From assembly GCF_900199375.1 (NCBI RefSeq), contig NZ_LT900217.1:1240001-1304000 (forward strand): a stretch of 64,000 nt of DNA, read 5' to 3'. The notes under the pieces were generated by a model. The model was given only the letters and a program-made list of their open reading frames with translations. It had not been told where the DNA came from and searched no databases. This DNA is from Gordonibacter urolithinfaciens (GTDB lineage: Bacteria; Actinomycetota; Coriobacteriia; Coriobacteriales; Eggerthellaceae). This document shows positions 7,461 through 16,166 of this stretch, one piece after another (within the stretch, counting starts at the first letter, position 1; every line of letters starts with the position of its first letter). The translations under genes and the position numbers were made by a program.

Positions 7461-8078
7461 CTACTTGCGCGCCTCCACGAGACACGCCGAGCCTTCGACG
7501 CGCCGCCACGCCACGGAGGAGAACCACCGCCCGAGGATGCGCTCGTACTCGCCCTTCGAGTAGATGTGCACGTCGCCCTCGGACGAGAAGCGCAGCGATG
7601 CGTTCATGACGGCCCGCACCGGCGCGGGCAGGGTGCAGTCGCCCACCACGAGCAGGCCCCCGGGGCGCATCACCCGCCAGATCTCGAACACCGCCTTCCC
7701 GGGATCCGGGTAGTGGTGGAATGAGTCGTTGCAGTACGCTGCGTCGAACGACTCCTCGTGGAACGGCAGCCGCTCGCTGTCGGCTTCCGCGATGCGCGCG
7801 CGATCGCCGAAAGCGGCCAAGCTCGCGCGAGCATGCGCCACCATGCCGGGCGCGAGGTCGACACCGGTCACCCGGCGCTTCGGCCCCTGCTCCAGCACGA
7901 GCCGCGCGAGCGCGCCCGTGCCGCACCCCACGTCGAGCAGCTCGCCTTCCCGCACGCCATCGAGCGCCGCGAGCACATGCGGGTAGAGCCGGCGCGCATG
8001 GGCTCCCTTTTCGGTGCGGTCGTAGTCTGCCGCCTGCGCGTCGAAGGCCTTCCGCGACTTCTCTTTGAGCTGGTCCAT
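7461..8078 (-). CDS. Class I SAM-dependent methyltransferase
   Basis: A 205-residue Rossmann-fold methyltransferase of the UbiE/Methyltransf_11 type. Motif I is LLDVGCGTGALA (about residues 48-59); VTGVDLAPGM carries the acidic residue that binds the SAM ribose; LPFHEESFDAAYC and MRPGGLLVVGD are post-I and motif III. The substrate cannot be told from sequence. It lies 131 bases downstream of, and in the same direction as, a TetR regulator, and both promoters carry an ATTGAACAA palindrome half-site. The ATG at 8078 is chosen because AAAGGA lies about 10 bases upstream; MKGWGAM, six codons earlier, is the alternative. Confidence 0.82.
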   Translation of the reverse strand: MDQLKEKSRKAFDAQAADYDRTEKGAHARRLYPHVLAALDGVREGELLDVGCGTGALARLVLEQGPKRRVTGVDLAPGMVAHARASLAAFGDRARIAEADSERLPFHEESFDAAYCNDSFHHYPDPGKAVFEIWRVMRPGGLLVVGDCTLPAPVRAVMNASLRFSSEGDVHIYSKGEYERILGRWFSSVAWRRVEGSACLVEARK

Positions 8079-8094
8079 GGCGCCCCATCCTTTC

Positions 8095-8111
8095 ATTGAA
8101 CAAAATTCAAT
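8095..8111. promoter_or_regulatory. Candidate TetR operator in front of the methyltransferase
   Basis: ATTGAA CAAAA TTCAAT is a 6+6 bp inverted repeat ending 17 bases upstream of the methyltransferase start. The ATTGAACAA half-site recurs in the tetR promoter at 8841-8849. Confidence 0.45.
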
Positions 8112-8125
8112 CCCAGTGTCGAAAG

Positions 8126-8148
8126 AAGCCCGGCTCTGCACCGGGCTT
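8126..8148 (-). terminator. Hairpin terminator after the TetR gene
   Basis: An 8-bp stem (AAGCCCGG/CCGGGCTT) with a 7-base loop is followed on the minus strand by TCTTTC. It lies between tetR and the methyltransferase, so the two may be transcribed separately. Confidence 0.6.
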
Positions 8149-8208
8149 GATCGGGTTGCGTCGCACGGGCGACGGCCCCGATGTTCACCTGAAACATTCG
8201 TACGGTTT

Positions 8209-8796
8209 TCAGGCTTCCGGGCGCTCCGTCTGCGAGTCGATCAGCACGTGCGCGTACTCCCGCAGGCGGGCGACCGTCTGCGCGTCCGCGTCCCCGTGCG
8301 CGGAGAGGATGCCGATGTGGCCGTGCAGAAGGAAGCTCGCCAGCGTCTCGGGGTCGCGCACGATGAGGCCCTCGCTGCGGCGCGCCTGCTCGAGAGCCGC
8401 CGCCATGTGCGGTTGCACGTGCTCGCACAGCCGCAGGGACAGCTGGCGATGGAAGCCCTCGTTGCCCTGCCGGTGGAAGAAATCGCTGTGGCGTTGGAGC
8501 CGCTCGTCGCCGATGTCGTCGTAGAGCGCGTCCACCTTCTCGCGGAATCCCAGGTCGGTGGAGCGCAAGAGGTTCACGAGCCCTTCGGTGCACTCCTCCA
8601 CGTACCGCTCCATGGCCTCGTCGAGCAGCTTCCGCTTCGAGTCGAAGTAGTGGTACACGAGCCCCGGCGCAGTGCCCATGCGCCGGGCGATGTCCCGCAT
8701 GGACACGCCCTCGAGCCCCTTCTCCGCGAACAGGTCCATGGCCGTGTCGAGAATCTCGCGCCTGCGGTCGTCCGGTGCCTTCACGATGCGCACCAT
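8209..8796 (-). CDS. TetR/AcrR-family transcriptional regulator
   Basis: A 195-residue repressor-type protein. The N-terminal helix-turn-helix (about 10-56) reads REILDTAMDLFAEKG, then SMRDIARRMGTAPGLVYHYF and DSKRKLLDEAM, the standard TetR pattern; the C-terminal helical domain is the ligand pocket and is unspecific. The ATG at 8796 follows AAAGGAGG. An inverted repeat in its own promoter and a related one before the methyltransferase suggest autoregulation plus control of that gene. The ligand is unknown. Confidence 0.88.
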   Translation of the reverse strand: MVRIVKAPDDRRREILDTAMDLFAEKGLEGVSMRDIARRMGTAPGLVYHYFDSKRKLLDEAMERYVEECTEGLVNLLRSTDLGFREKVDALYDDIGDERLQRHSDFFHRQGNEGFHRQLSLRLCEHVQPHMAAALEQARRSEGLIVRDPETLASFLLHGHIGILSAHGDADAQTVARLREYAHVLIDSQTERPEA

Positions 8797-8842
8797 ACGC
8801 GCCCCTCCTTTCGCTCGCCTCCCCGCCATCGTACCGCTTTAT

Positions 8843-8869
8843 TGAACAAGCGTCAATGAATATTGTTCA
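8843..8869. promoter_or_regulatory. Candidate autoregulatory operator of the TetR gene
   Basis: TGAACAA (8843-8849) and TTGTTCA (8863-8869) form an inverted repeat 47 bases before the tetR start, with the same ATTGAACAA half-site found before the methyltransferase. Confidence 0.45.
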
Positions 8870-8987
8870 GTCATCAAGTCCGTTGCAGATTTCGCGTGGC
8901 CTTTCGCGAGGCCAAGGTTGCGAGGCGTTGACGAACTGGCCTCGTCGCGCGATACTCGGCAACTACCGAAGAGAACAGGAGCGCATC

Positions 8988-10202
8988 ATGGCCAACTGCC
9001 TCGTCGCGCAATCCGGCGGGCCCACCGCCGTCATCAACTCCAGCCTGGCCGGTGTCGTGCGCGCCAACCAGCTGAACCCCCTGTACGACCGCGTGTTCGG
9101 CGGCCTCTACGGCATCGAGGGCACGCTGGACGGGAAGCTCTACGACCTCACCGACCTCACCGGCCGCGACATCGAGCTCTTGCAGCAGACGCCGTCGTCG
9201 GCGCTCGGCACGTGCCGCTACAAGCTCAAGCGCGGCAACGACGCCGACTACCATCGCCTTGTTGAGGTCATGGACGCGCACGACATCACGACGATGTTCT
9301 ACATCGGCGGCAACGACTCCATGGACACCGTGGACGCGCTGGCCGAATGGGCGCACGACAACGCGCCGGGCAAGCGGTTCATCGGCATCCCCAAGACGGT
9401 GGACAACGACCTCGTGCCGGTGGACCACTGCCCCGGCTTTCCGAGCGCGGCGAAGGTGGCCTGCGAGATCACGCACGCCACGCGGCTGGATTACGACGCG
9501 TACACGCGCCCCGAGGTGTTCGTGCTCGAGGTGATGGGCCGCGACGCGGGCTGGCTCGCCGCGAGCTGCTGCGTCACCGGCGACGTGGATTTGCTCGTGC
9601 TGCCGGAGGTGGACTTCGACCGCGAGGCGTTCCTGGCAGAGGTGCGCCGAAAGTTCGACGAGACGGGCAAGTGCTACATCGTCACGTCCGAGGGCGCTCA
9701 CTACGCGGACGGTGCGTACCTCTCCGCCGGCAACGCGGCCGACGACGGGTTCGCGCACGCCGTGCTGGGCGGTGCCGCAGCCACCATCAAGCAGATGATC
9801 GTGGACGCGGGCATCGTGCCGCGCGGCATCGTGCAGGACCTCTCGCGCGCGGCGCGCTCCAGCAACTTCGCGCAGAGCATCGTCGACCGCACCGAGGCAT
9901 GGGAGCTGGGGCTGAGCGCCCACATGCGCAGCGCCGACCCTGCGTTCACCGGCCAGGTGGTGGGCGTGCGCCGCGACGAGGCGGCGGCTGCGGAGGGGCT
10001 CTACAACGCGAAGTTCTTCGCGGCGCCGGCCTCCGAGTTCGCCAACTTCGTGCGGCGCTTCCCCGCCGAGTGGATCCTGCCGGACTACCAGGGCATCGCG
10101 CCGGAGGCGCTGGACTACTTCCGCCCGCTCATCAAGGGCGAGCCGCGCGTGGTGATGGACGGCGGCATCCCCGCCACCATCGTGCCGTTCAACCGGCGCT
10201 AG
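8988..10202 (+). CDS. Phosphofructokinase, probably pyrophosphate-dependent
   Basis: A 404-residue PfkA-superfamily enzyme that phosphorylates fructose-6-phosphate in glycolysis. GGND at residues 107-110 and PKTVDND at 135-141 are the diagnostic positions: ATP enzymes have GGDGS and PGTIDND, whereas an acidic residue after GG(D/N) and the PKT lysine mark PPi users. MGRDAGWLA and the SEGAH segment complete the sugar-phosphate site. The first residues (CLVAQSGGPTAVINSS) are the usual family N-terminus, which supports the ATG at 8988 with upstream ACAGGAG. PPi-PFK fits an energy-limited anaerobe and permits reversal of the step. Confidence 0.88.
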   Translation: MANCLVAQSGGPTAVINSSLAGVVRANQLNPLYDRVFGGLYGIEGTLDGKLYDLTDLTGRDIELLQQTPSSALGTCRYKLKRGNDADYHRLVEVMDAHDITTMFYIGGNDSMDTVDALAEWAHDNAPGKRFIGIPKTVDNDLVPVDHCPGFPSAAKVACEITHATRLDYDAYTRPEVFVLEVMGRDAGWLAASCCVTGDVDLLVLPEVDFDREAFLAEVRRKFDETGKCYIVTSEGAHYADGAYLSAGNAADDGFAHAVLGGAAATIKQMIVDAGIVPRGIVQDLSRAARSSNFAQSIVDRTEAWELGLSAHMRSADPAFTGQVVGVRRDEAAAAEGLYNAKFFAAPASEFANFVRRFPAEWILPDYQGIAPEALDYFRPLIKGEPRVVMDGGIPATIVPFNRR

Positions 10203-10344
10203 GCGGCGGCCGGCGCAACGGAGGAGCCGGGGCCTCGGAGATCGGACGCTCAACTTTCACGTGAAGCTGCGGGGCCTGCGCGAGCGGGCCCCGTCGCGCG
10301 CCTATACTTGTTCGCGCTCTCGCCGATTGCGAAGGAGGGGCGTG

Positions 10345-11634
10345 ATGAGCCTGATGGAACGAGGAACCATGCGGAAGAAGGCGGCCGCCGCGGCGCTCGC
10401 CTTGATGATGCTCTGCTGCGCCGCCGGGTGCTCCGCGCCTGCGGCGACCGACGCGCCGGAGTCGCCGGAGAGCGAGTTCGGCGGCGTGCGCGACGAGCGC
10501 GAGTCGCAGCCCGCCGAGCCTGCGCCCACGCCCACGCCCGCGCCGTCCGCGCCCAAGCCCGCGGCCGTCCCCACGCTCGACGAGCGCACCGCCGAGAATG
10601 CGGCTTCCCTCACGCTCGAGCAGAAGGTCGCGCAGCTGTTCGTGGTCACGCCCGAGGCCATCACCGGGGTGGACACCGCCACGCAGGCCGGATCTGCCAC
10701 GCAGCAGGCGCTCGCCGCCTACCCTGTGGGCGGCCTCGTGTACTTCCAGAAGAACCTGCTCTCAGCCGACCAGACGCGCGAAATGATCGCGAACTCCCAG
10801 GCCTTCGCGCAGGGCGCGTGCGGGCTGCCGCTGTTCGTCGGCGTGGACGAGGAGGGCGGCACCGTGAGCCGCATCGGCGGCAACCCCGGCTTCGACATCC
10901 CCAACGAGGGGAACATGGCCGACGTGGGCGCGGCGGGCGACACGGCGCAGGCCAAGGCCGTTGCCGCGCGCATCGGCGGCTACCTGAGCGACCTCGGCTT
11001 CAACCTCGACTTCGCGCCCGACTCCGACGTCTGCGGCGACCCCTCCACGGACGTCATGGCGCTGCGCTCGTTCGGGACCGACCCCGCGATCGTTGGCAGC
11101 ATGGTGTCCGCGCAGGTGGAGGGCTTTGCGGAGGCGGGCGTGCTCTGCAGCGCCAAGCACTTCCCCGGCATCGGCGGCGTGATGGGAGACAGCCACGAGG
11201 GCGCCATCGTCAGCGAGAAGACGCTCGACGAGCTGCGCGATTGGGAGCTCGCGCCCTTCAAGGCCGCCATCGACGCCGGCGTGCCGATGGTCATGGTGGG
11301 CCACCTCACCGCCCCGAACGCGTTCGGCAGCGACGTGCCCGCCTCGCTCAACCCCGCGGCCGTCACCGACCTCCTGCGCGGGGAGCTGGGCTTTCAAGGC
11401 CTCGTCATCGCCGACTCGCTCTCCATGGGCGCGGTCGGCGACTTCTGCACCCCCAACCAGGCGGGCGTCGCGGCGCTCGAGGCCGGCGCGGACCTCGTGC
11501 TCATGCCGGAGGACTTCGCCGCCGCCTACCAGGGCGTGCTCGACGCCGTGAGCGAGGGCTCCCTCTCCGAGGAACGCATCGACCAGTCGGTTTTGCGCAT
11601 CGTGAAGGCCAAGCTCGCGCTGGCCGGCGAGTGA
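10345..11634 (+). CDS. Lipoprotein beta-N-acetylhexosaminidase-like glycoside hydrolase family 3 protein
   Basis: A 429-residue secreted GH3 enzyme. Residues 1-29 form a lipoprotein signal (RKK, hydrophobic core, then AAGC with Cys29), followed by a Pro/Ala/Thr-rich linker to about residue 75. The catalytic barrel has [17 protein letters not shown] plus DSHEG (the NagZ-type His-Asp loop) and [10 protein letters not shown] with the nucleophilic Asp. It probably trims N-acetylglucosamine from peptidoglycan or glycans outside the membrane, unlike cytoplasmic NagZ. AAGGAGG precedes the ATG at 10345. A C-terminal second GH3 domain is absent, as in NagZ-size enzymes. Confidence 0.85.
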   Translation: MSLMERGTMRKKAAAAALALMMLCCAAGCSAPAATDAPESPESEFGGVRDERESQPAEPAPTPTPAPSAPKPAAVPTLDERTAENAASLTLEQKVAQLFVVTPEAITGVDTATQAGSATQQALAAYPVGGLVYFQKNLLSADQTREMIANSQAFAQGACGLPLFVGVDEEGGTVSRIGGNPGFDIPNEGNMADVGAAGDTAQAKAVAARIGGYLSDLGFNLDFAPDSDVCGDPSTDVMALRSFGTDPAIVGSMVSAQVEGFAEAGVLCSAKHFPGIGGVMGDSHEGAIVSEKTLDELRDWELAPFKAAIDAGVPMVMVGHLTAPNAFGSDVPASLNPAAVTDLLRGELGFQGLVIADSLSMGAVGDFCTPNQAGVAALEAGADLVLMPEDFAAAYQGVLDAVSEGSLSEERIDQSVLRIVKAKLALAGE

Positions 11635-11749
11635 GGCAAGGGAAGCGTGCGGTGATTCTCTCGTTCTCGCACGCTCCGGGGGTCGCAGCCTGCTGGGAAA
11701 TGAGACAATAACCCCGTCCCTTCGTTTCACCCACCTGAAAGGAAGCACC

Positions 11750-12073
11750 ATGATCGTCACCACCACCCCCGCCGTCGACGGCTACCGCGTGAGCGGCTAC
11801 TACGGCATCGTGTTCGGCGAAGTCATCACCGGCGTCAACTTCCTGCGCGACTTCGGCGCGGGCATCCGCAACATCGTGGGCGGTCGCAGCGAGGGCTACG
11901 AGCAGGAGCTCACGCAGGCGCGCTCCGAGGCGCTCGCCGAGCTGGAGCAGCGCGCCGCCGCCCTGGGCGCGCACGCCGTGGTGGGCGTGGACATCGACTA
12001 CGAGGTGCTCGGCCAGGGCAACATGCTCATGGTGACGGCGTCCGGTACCGCCGTCACGCTCGAGCAGGCCTAG
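11750..12073 (+). CDS. YbjQ/UPF0145-family protein
   Basis: A 107-residue protein matching the YbjQ family over its whole length: [11 protein letters not shown] at the start, the [23 protein letters not shown] segment (a conserved loop, about residues 23-45), RSEGYEQEL, and [16 protein letters not shown] near the end. The family forms small oligomers and is annotated as a putative heavy-metal-binding domain; its function is unknown. AAAGGAAG precedes the ATG. Its stop overlaps the convergent MFS gene by four bases. Confidence 0.9.
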   Translation: MIVTTTPAVDGYRVSGYYGIVFGEVITGVNFLRDFGAGIRNIVGGRSEGYEQELTQARSEALAELEQRAAALGAHAVVGVDIDYEVLGQGNMLMVTASGTAVTLEQA

Positions 12074-13371
12074 GCGCCCGCTTCGGGAGCCTCCAAGGCA
12101 GACGCGGGGGCGGGAGCTCCGCTTGCCGCCCCCGCCTCCGCCGGCAAGCCGCGCTTGAGCACGCGCCTCGTGAGCGCCGCGATGACGAGCGCGGCCGCGA
12201 CCGTGCCCAGCGCCACCGGCACCAGGTTGCCCCGAAGCGCGTCGAACAGCCCCCCGTACACCAGCTGCCCCACCGGCTGCGCGCAGTTCGCCAAGGACAT
12301 GGCCAGCGCGATCACCTTCCCCACCAGGTGCGCGGGCGTTTCCAGCTGGATGAACGAGATGCCCTGGATGCTGAACATGGTAGCGCAGGCCATGCAGACG
12401 AACAGGCTTGCCACCAGCACCCCGTAGGCGACGAGCGGGTCCAACGGAGCGCCCAGCACCACGGCGATGGGCAGGAGCGCAACGGCCGCCACGAACAGGA
12501 ACACGGGCGCTTGGCGCAAGGTCAGGCGCTTCGCCAGCACGCCAACCAGGATGCCGCCGGTCAGGCCGCCAAGCGCGAGCGCGCCTTCCGCGAAGCCCAT
12601 GAACTGGTTCGGCAGCCCGAGTATCTGCGTCACGGTGACCGGCGCGCCGATGATGATGAACGCCGACAGCGTCAGGTTGATGCCCGCCACCAGCAGGATG
12701 GTCTTGAGGATGACCGGCCGCTCGCCGCGCAGGAAGGCGAAGCTCTCGGCGATGTCGCCCGCCACCATGCGCAGGACGCCTTGGCTGCGCTCGGCGCGCT
12801 GGAAGGGGATGCGCACCACGCACACGATGAGCACGGCCGACACGGCGAAGGCCGCTCCCGCCACCGCCACCACCGGCTCGATGCCGAACAGCCCGAACAC
12901 GAGCCCGCCTATCACGGGGCCCACCAAACCCGACAGCGCGCTGATCTGGCTCACGATGGCCGTGGCGCGCACGATGCCCTCGCGCGGCGCCACGAAGGGA
13001 ACCGCCGCCTGCACCGTGGGCTGGTACACGCTCTGCGCGGCGTACAGCACGATGAGCGCGCAAATGCACAGGCCCACGAGGTCCACGGTGCCGTCGAGCG
13101 CGAGGAACGCCGCGCACGTGAGCGCCAGCAGCGTGTCGAGCGCGGCCATGATGCGCCGCTTGTTCACGCGGTCGGCCGCCACGCCCCCGATGGGCGTGAG
13201 CACGAGGTACGGCAGCCATGCCGCCGCCGACACCGCCCCCATGAGCGCCGCGGAGCCCGTCACGTTCAGCACGTAGAGCGGCAGCGCGAACCGCAGCACC
13301 GCGTCGCCGAACAGCGAGGCTATCTGCACGATCACGATCGAGACGAACGACCGGTTCAAAAGCTTGTCCAC
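12070..13371 (-). CDS. MFS-family efflux transporter
   Basis: A 433-residue major facilitator with about 12 hydrophobic segments and the [12 protein letters not shown] loop (MFS motif A) between helices 2 and 3. It resembles the macrolide-efflux/enterobactin-exporter (MFS_3) group, so drug or peptide export is likely. The GTG start (MDKLLNRSF) is preferred because GAAAGGA lies 8 bases upstream; the earlier ATG at 13392 has almost no spacer and sits inside a palindrome that matches the TetR operator upstream of the gene at 13692-14369. The Pro/Ala-rich tail is low complexity. Confidence 0.85.
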   Translation of the reverse strand: MDKLLNRSFVSIVIVQIASLFGDAVLRFALPLYVLNVTGSAALMGAVSAAAWLPYLVLTPIGGVAADRVNKRRIMAALDTLLALTCAAFLALDGTVDLVGLCICALIVLYAAQSVYQPTVQAAVPFVAPREGIVRATAIVSQISALSGLVGPVIGGLVFGLFGIEPVVAVAGAAFAVSAVLIVCVVRIPFQRAERSQGVLRMVAGDIAESFAFLRGERPVILKTILLVAGINLTLSAFIIIGAPVTVTQILGLPNQFMGFAEGALALGGLTGGILVGVLAKRLTLRQAPVFLFVAAVALLPIAVVLGAPLDPLVAYGVLVASLFVCMACATMFSIQGISFIQLETPAHLVGKVIALAMSLANCAQPVGQLVYGGLFDALRGNLVPVALGTVAAALVIAALTRRVLKRGLPAEAGAASGAPAPASALEAPEAGA

Positions 13372-13389
13372 AGGTTCTTTCCTTTCTTT

Positions 13390-13409
13390 CATACCTTCGG
13401 TTGGTATGT
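13390..13409. promoter_or_regulatory. Candidate TetR operator in front of the MFS gene
   Basis: CATACC and GGTATG(T) flank a 7-base centre. The same ACATACC/GGTATGT half-sites form a tighter palindrome upstream of tetR at 14480-14496, so one TetR probably controls both genes. Confidence 0.5.
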
Positions 13410-13548
13410 ATCTTGGTTAAAAAAGATGCTGAGTCGAGGCAGCGATCCAGCGATGACGAGAAACGCGCGGCAGCGTACCACGGTATGCAGCGGCGCGCAG
13501 CGGCCGCGGGGAGCCCTCTCCATTCTGCACCTGCTTTTTCAGTACAAA

Positions 13549-13564
13549 TGTTTCACGTGAAACA
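13549..13564. promoter_or_regulatory. parS: parS chromosome-partition site
   Basis: TGTTTCACGTGAAACA is a perfect 16-base match to the conserved bacterial parS sequence bound by ParB. parS sites cluster around the replication origin, so the window probably lies in the origin-proximal part of the chromosome. It sits in the 320-bp gap 13372-13691, which otherwise holds only the MFS promoter/operator. A one-mismatch copy is at 38824-38839. Confidence 0.9.
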
Positions 13565-13691
13565 TCGAGCAGCGGACGAGGTGCAACCGCAGTCGGGCGA
13601 CAAGGCGCTACCCAAGCAGAGACGCACGACGCAACCGCAGCCGAAAAAACAGAGCACCCCAACCACCACGGCCGATCCAGCACTCAAACAA

Positions 13692-14369
13692 TCATGCGCG
13701 CTCCCCTTTCTCCTGCAAATTGCGCTCGTAGCCGTCGCGGAACTCCTCGAGCATGCCGGCGATGCGGCCGGGCTGCACGTCGAGGCCCATGAGGTGCAGC
13801 AGCTCCACGTAGTAGTCCATGCGGCGGCGCATCTGCTCGGCGTCGGTCAGGCGGAACGCGGGGCTCACCCACAGGTTCGCCAGCATGAGGATGACCTCGG
13901 CCATCTCCTGCGGATACTCCGTGCGGATGGTGCCGTCGGCCATGCCCTCGCGGATGATGGGCTCCACGAATTGCGGAGCCACCTCGTTGATGATCGACTG
14001 GTACTGCATGCCCAAAAAGCGACTGTTGCGCACCGGGTCGGGCGCGATAGCCACCTCGGCGCTCAGGGGCAGCTGCGGGCCCTCCATCGAGGCCTCGAAC
14101 AGCGCCTGCATCTTCTCGAGGCCGGTCATGCGCGGATCGTCGCGGATCTCCACCAGCAGCCGCATGAGCGGCTCGCTCTCGCGGTCGATGGCGGCGTTGA
14201 GGATGTCCTCCTTCGATTTGAAGTGGTGGTACACCGCCCCCTTCGTCACGTCGAGCTGATCGACGATGTCTTGGATGGTGGTGTGCTCGAAGCCCTTCTC
14301 GCGGAACAGGCACATGGCCGCATCGAGGATGCGGCTCACCGTCTCCTCAGGGTACTTGTTGCGCGCCAT
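13692..14369 (-). CDS. TetR/AcrR-family transcriptional regulator
   Basis: A 225-residue regulator. The helix-turn-helix (about 10-56) reads SRILDAAMCLFREKG, TTIQDIVDQLDVTKGAVYHHF and KSKEDILNAAI. The remaining helices are variable and the ligand is unknown. GAGGAG precedes the ATG. A perfect palindrome 111 bases upstream and a related one before the MFS gene 0.3 kb downstream suggest that it represses itself and the exporter. Confidence 0.9.
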   Translation of the reverse strand: MARNKYPEETVSRILDAAMCLFREKGFEHTTIQDIVDQLDVTKGAVYHHFKSKEDILNAAIDRESEPLMRLLVEIRDDPRMTGLEKMQALFEASMEGPQLPLSAEVAIAPDPVRNSRFLGMQYQSIINEVAPQFVEPIIREGMADGTIRTEYPQEMAEVILMLANLWVSPAFRLTDAEQMRRRMDYYVELLHLMGLDVQPGRIAGMLEEFRDGYERNLQEKGERA

Positions 14370-14479
14370 GAATATCTCCTCTTCGATAGAACGAACGGAT
14401 GTTCAATGTGAAGCATCCGAGTGGAACCCGCGCCGCATCGCTCCCTTCGTGCCGAAAACCAATGCGTCGTTTTCCTAAA

Positions 14480-14496
14480 ACATACCGACGGTATGT
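14480..14496. promoter_or_regulatory. Perfect TetR-type operator palindrome
   Basis: ACATACCG A CGGTATGT is a perfect 8+8 bp palindrome upstream of tetR. It shares its half-sites with 13390-13409. Confidence 0.6.
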
Positions 14497-14565
14497 ATCT
14501 TACGACACTGGAGCCTAGGGAGCAAGGGCGAACTTCGCAGCGATGTGAGATACTGGGAGGCGGCT

Positions 14566-15780
14566 TTGGACAAGCGGCGAAGGAAGGCAGGGGGCGTGAC
14601 GGCAAAGCGAAGCGAACGGAAGCGTCAGTGGGGAGCGAAGGCGCTTGCCATCGTGCTGTTCATGGCGGCCGGCGCCGTGGGCGGCTACCTCATCGGGCAC
14701 GCCATGAGCAGCGGCGAGGGCGATCCGCTCGGCACCGTCGCCTGGCTCGTCGCGGCCGTCGCGCTCTTGGTCGTTGCCTGCATTTTGCAGGTCGTCGTCC
14801 ACGAGGCGGGGCACCTCGTGCTCGGGCTGGCGACCGGCTACCGGTTCCGCTCGTTTCGCGTGGGCAGCCTCATGCTGGTCGAGCAAGACGGACGGCTGTG
14901 CCTCAAGCGGCTCTCCATTCAAGGGACAGGCGGGCAATGCCTCATGGGGCCGCCCGACCTCGTTGACGGGCGCATCCCCTACCGGCTCTACAACCTGGGC
15001 GGCGTGCTGGCGAACACCCTGGTCTCCTTGGTAGCGGCAGCCCTCGCCTTCGCACTGCCGCAGAGGCTCGCGGCGATCTTCTTCGCGTTCCTCGCCCTCG
15101 TCGGCTTCGTGTTCGCGTTGACGAACGGCCTGCCGCTCACCGTCGGCGGCGTGAACAACGACGGCAAGAACCTGCGCTCGGCAGGCGAATCGCCGGATGC
15201 GCTGCGGGCGTTCTGGACCATCCTCAAGGTGGGCGAGGCCCAGGCGGACGACCTGCGCGTGAAGGACATGCCCGCCGCCTGGTTCGCCGTGCCAGCCGAT
15301 GCCGAGCGCCTACGCAACCCCCTCATCGCGTCCGTGGCGGTGCTCGCCTGCAACCGGCTGCTGGACGAGGGCCGCACCTCCGAGTCCGCAGACGCCATTC
15401 GCGACCTGCTAAAACGCAAGACAGGCATGCTCGGCCTGCATCGCTCGCTGTTGAAGGTGGACCTCGCGTACTGCGAGCTCATGGGCGAGAGCCGCGCAGA
15501 GGAAGCCGAGCGCGTCCTCGACGCCGACGCCCGCAAGCTCATGAAGGCCATGAGCAGCTTCCCCTCCGTGTTGCGCACGCGCTACGCCCAAGCGCTCCTC
15601 GCCAACTGCGACGAGGAAGCGGCGCGGCGCATTCGCGAGGAGTTCGACCGCTCAGCGGCGCGCTACCCCTACCCGAGCGAGATCGAGGGCGAGCGCGAGC
15701 TGATGGACGCGGCCGACGTCCGCTTTCGCGAGCGAGCCGCGCACGCAACCGACGTAACCGAGGAAGGAGCGCAACGATGA
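14566..15780 (+). CDS. Membrane protein with an HExxH site, M50/site-2-protease-like
   Basis: A 404-residue protein whose first half is membrane-embedded (helices near residues 25-45, 52-80, 145-170 and 172-195 by hydropathy) and whose second half is a soluble helical region. VVVHEAGHLVLG carries the HExxH zinc motif within a hydrophobic helix, as in site-2 proteases; NNDGKNL after the last helix could supply the third ligand (an NxxxD-like motif), but this is uncertain. The TTG at 14566 follows GGGAGG; GTG at 14545 and at 14596 are alternatives. It overlaps the MmcQ/YjbR gene by ATGA, so the two are co-translated. No substrate is evident. Confidence 0.7.
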   Translation: MDKRRRKAGGVTAKRSERKRQWGAKALAIVLFMAAGAVGGYLIGHAMSSGEGDPLGTVAWLVAAVALLVVACILQVVVHEAGHLVLGLATGYRFRSFRVGSLMLVEQDGRLCLKRLSIQGTGGQCLMGPPDLVDGRIPYRLYNLGGVLANTLVSLVAAALAFALPQRLAAIFFAFLALVGFVFALTNGLPLTVGGVNNDGKNLRSAGESPDALRAFWTILKVGEAQADDLRVKDMPAAWFAVPADAERLRNPLIASVAVLACNRLLDEGRTSESADAIRDLLKRKTGMLGLHRSLLKVDLAYCELMGESRAEEAERVLDADARKLMKAMSSFPSVLRTRYAQALLANCDEEAARRIREEFDRSAARYPYPSEIEGERELMDAADVRFRERAAHATDVTEEGAQR

Positions 15781-16166
15781 CCGCGCACGAATGGCTGGAC
15801 GCCTACCTGCTGGGCCTGCCCGGCGCGACGACGGACTACAAGGTGGAATGGGAATGGCAGCGCTATCAGGTGGGCGGCAAGATGTTCGCCGCCACCATGC
15901 AGCCGGGCCCGCAGCACCATGAATACGCCGGCCGCCGCCTCGTGTCGCTTAAGTGCGACCCCGCCTGGGCCGAGCAGCTGCGCGCCGAGCATCCCGACGA
16001 CATCCTCCCCGGCTTCTACGCCGACAAGCGTCATTGGATCTCCGTCGACCTCGACGGCGACGTGCCCGAAGACCTTCTGCGCGAGCTGTGCGGCCACTCC
16101 TACAACCTCGTGTTCGCCAAGCTGACGAAGAAGATGCAGCGAGAGATAGCTGAAGGACAGTCCTAA
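15777..16166 (+). CDS. MmcQ/YjbR-family protein
   Basis: A 129-residue protein of the MmcQ/YjbR (CyaY-like fold) family: WLDAYLLGLPGATTDYKVEW at the N-terminus, VGGKMFA, RLVSLKCDPAWAEQLR, then PGFYADKRHWISVDLDGDVP and the SYNLVFAKLTKK end are all family features. Often annotated as DNA-binding, but the biochemical role is not established. The start codon overlaps the stop of the preceding HExxH protein (ATGA), and its stop overlaps the convergent histidine kinase by four bases. Confidence 0.85.
   Translation: MTAHEWLDAYLLGLPGATTDYKVEWEWQRYQVGGKMFAATMQPGPQHHEYAGRRLVSLKCDPAWAEQLRAEHPDDILPGFYADKRHWISVDLDGDVPEDLLRELCGHSYNLVFAKLTKKMQREIAEGQS

Noticed and set aside
7396-7563. Short plus-strand frame starting MTHHPLSRAARRGM with AAAGGA upstream
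   Set aside because: It overlaps the methyltransferase 3' end in antisense and its Arg-rich sequence looks like a shadow, although the ribosome-binding site kept it in view.
10251-10266. Third parS site (ACTTTCACGTGAAGCT)
   Set aside because: The 11-base core matches but four outer positions do not, beyond what is usually tolerated.
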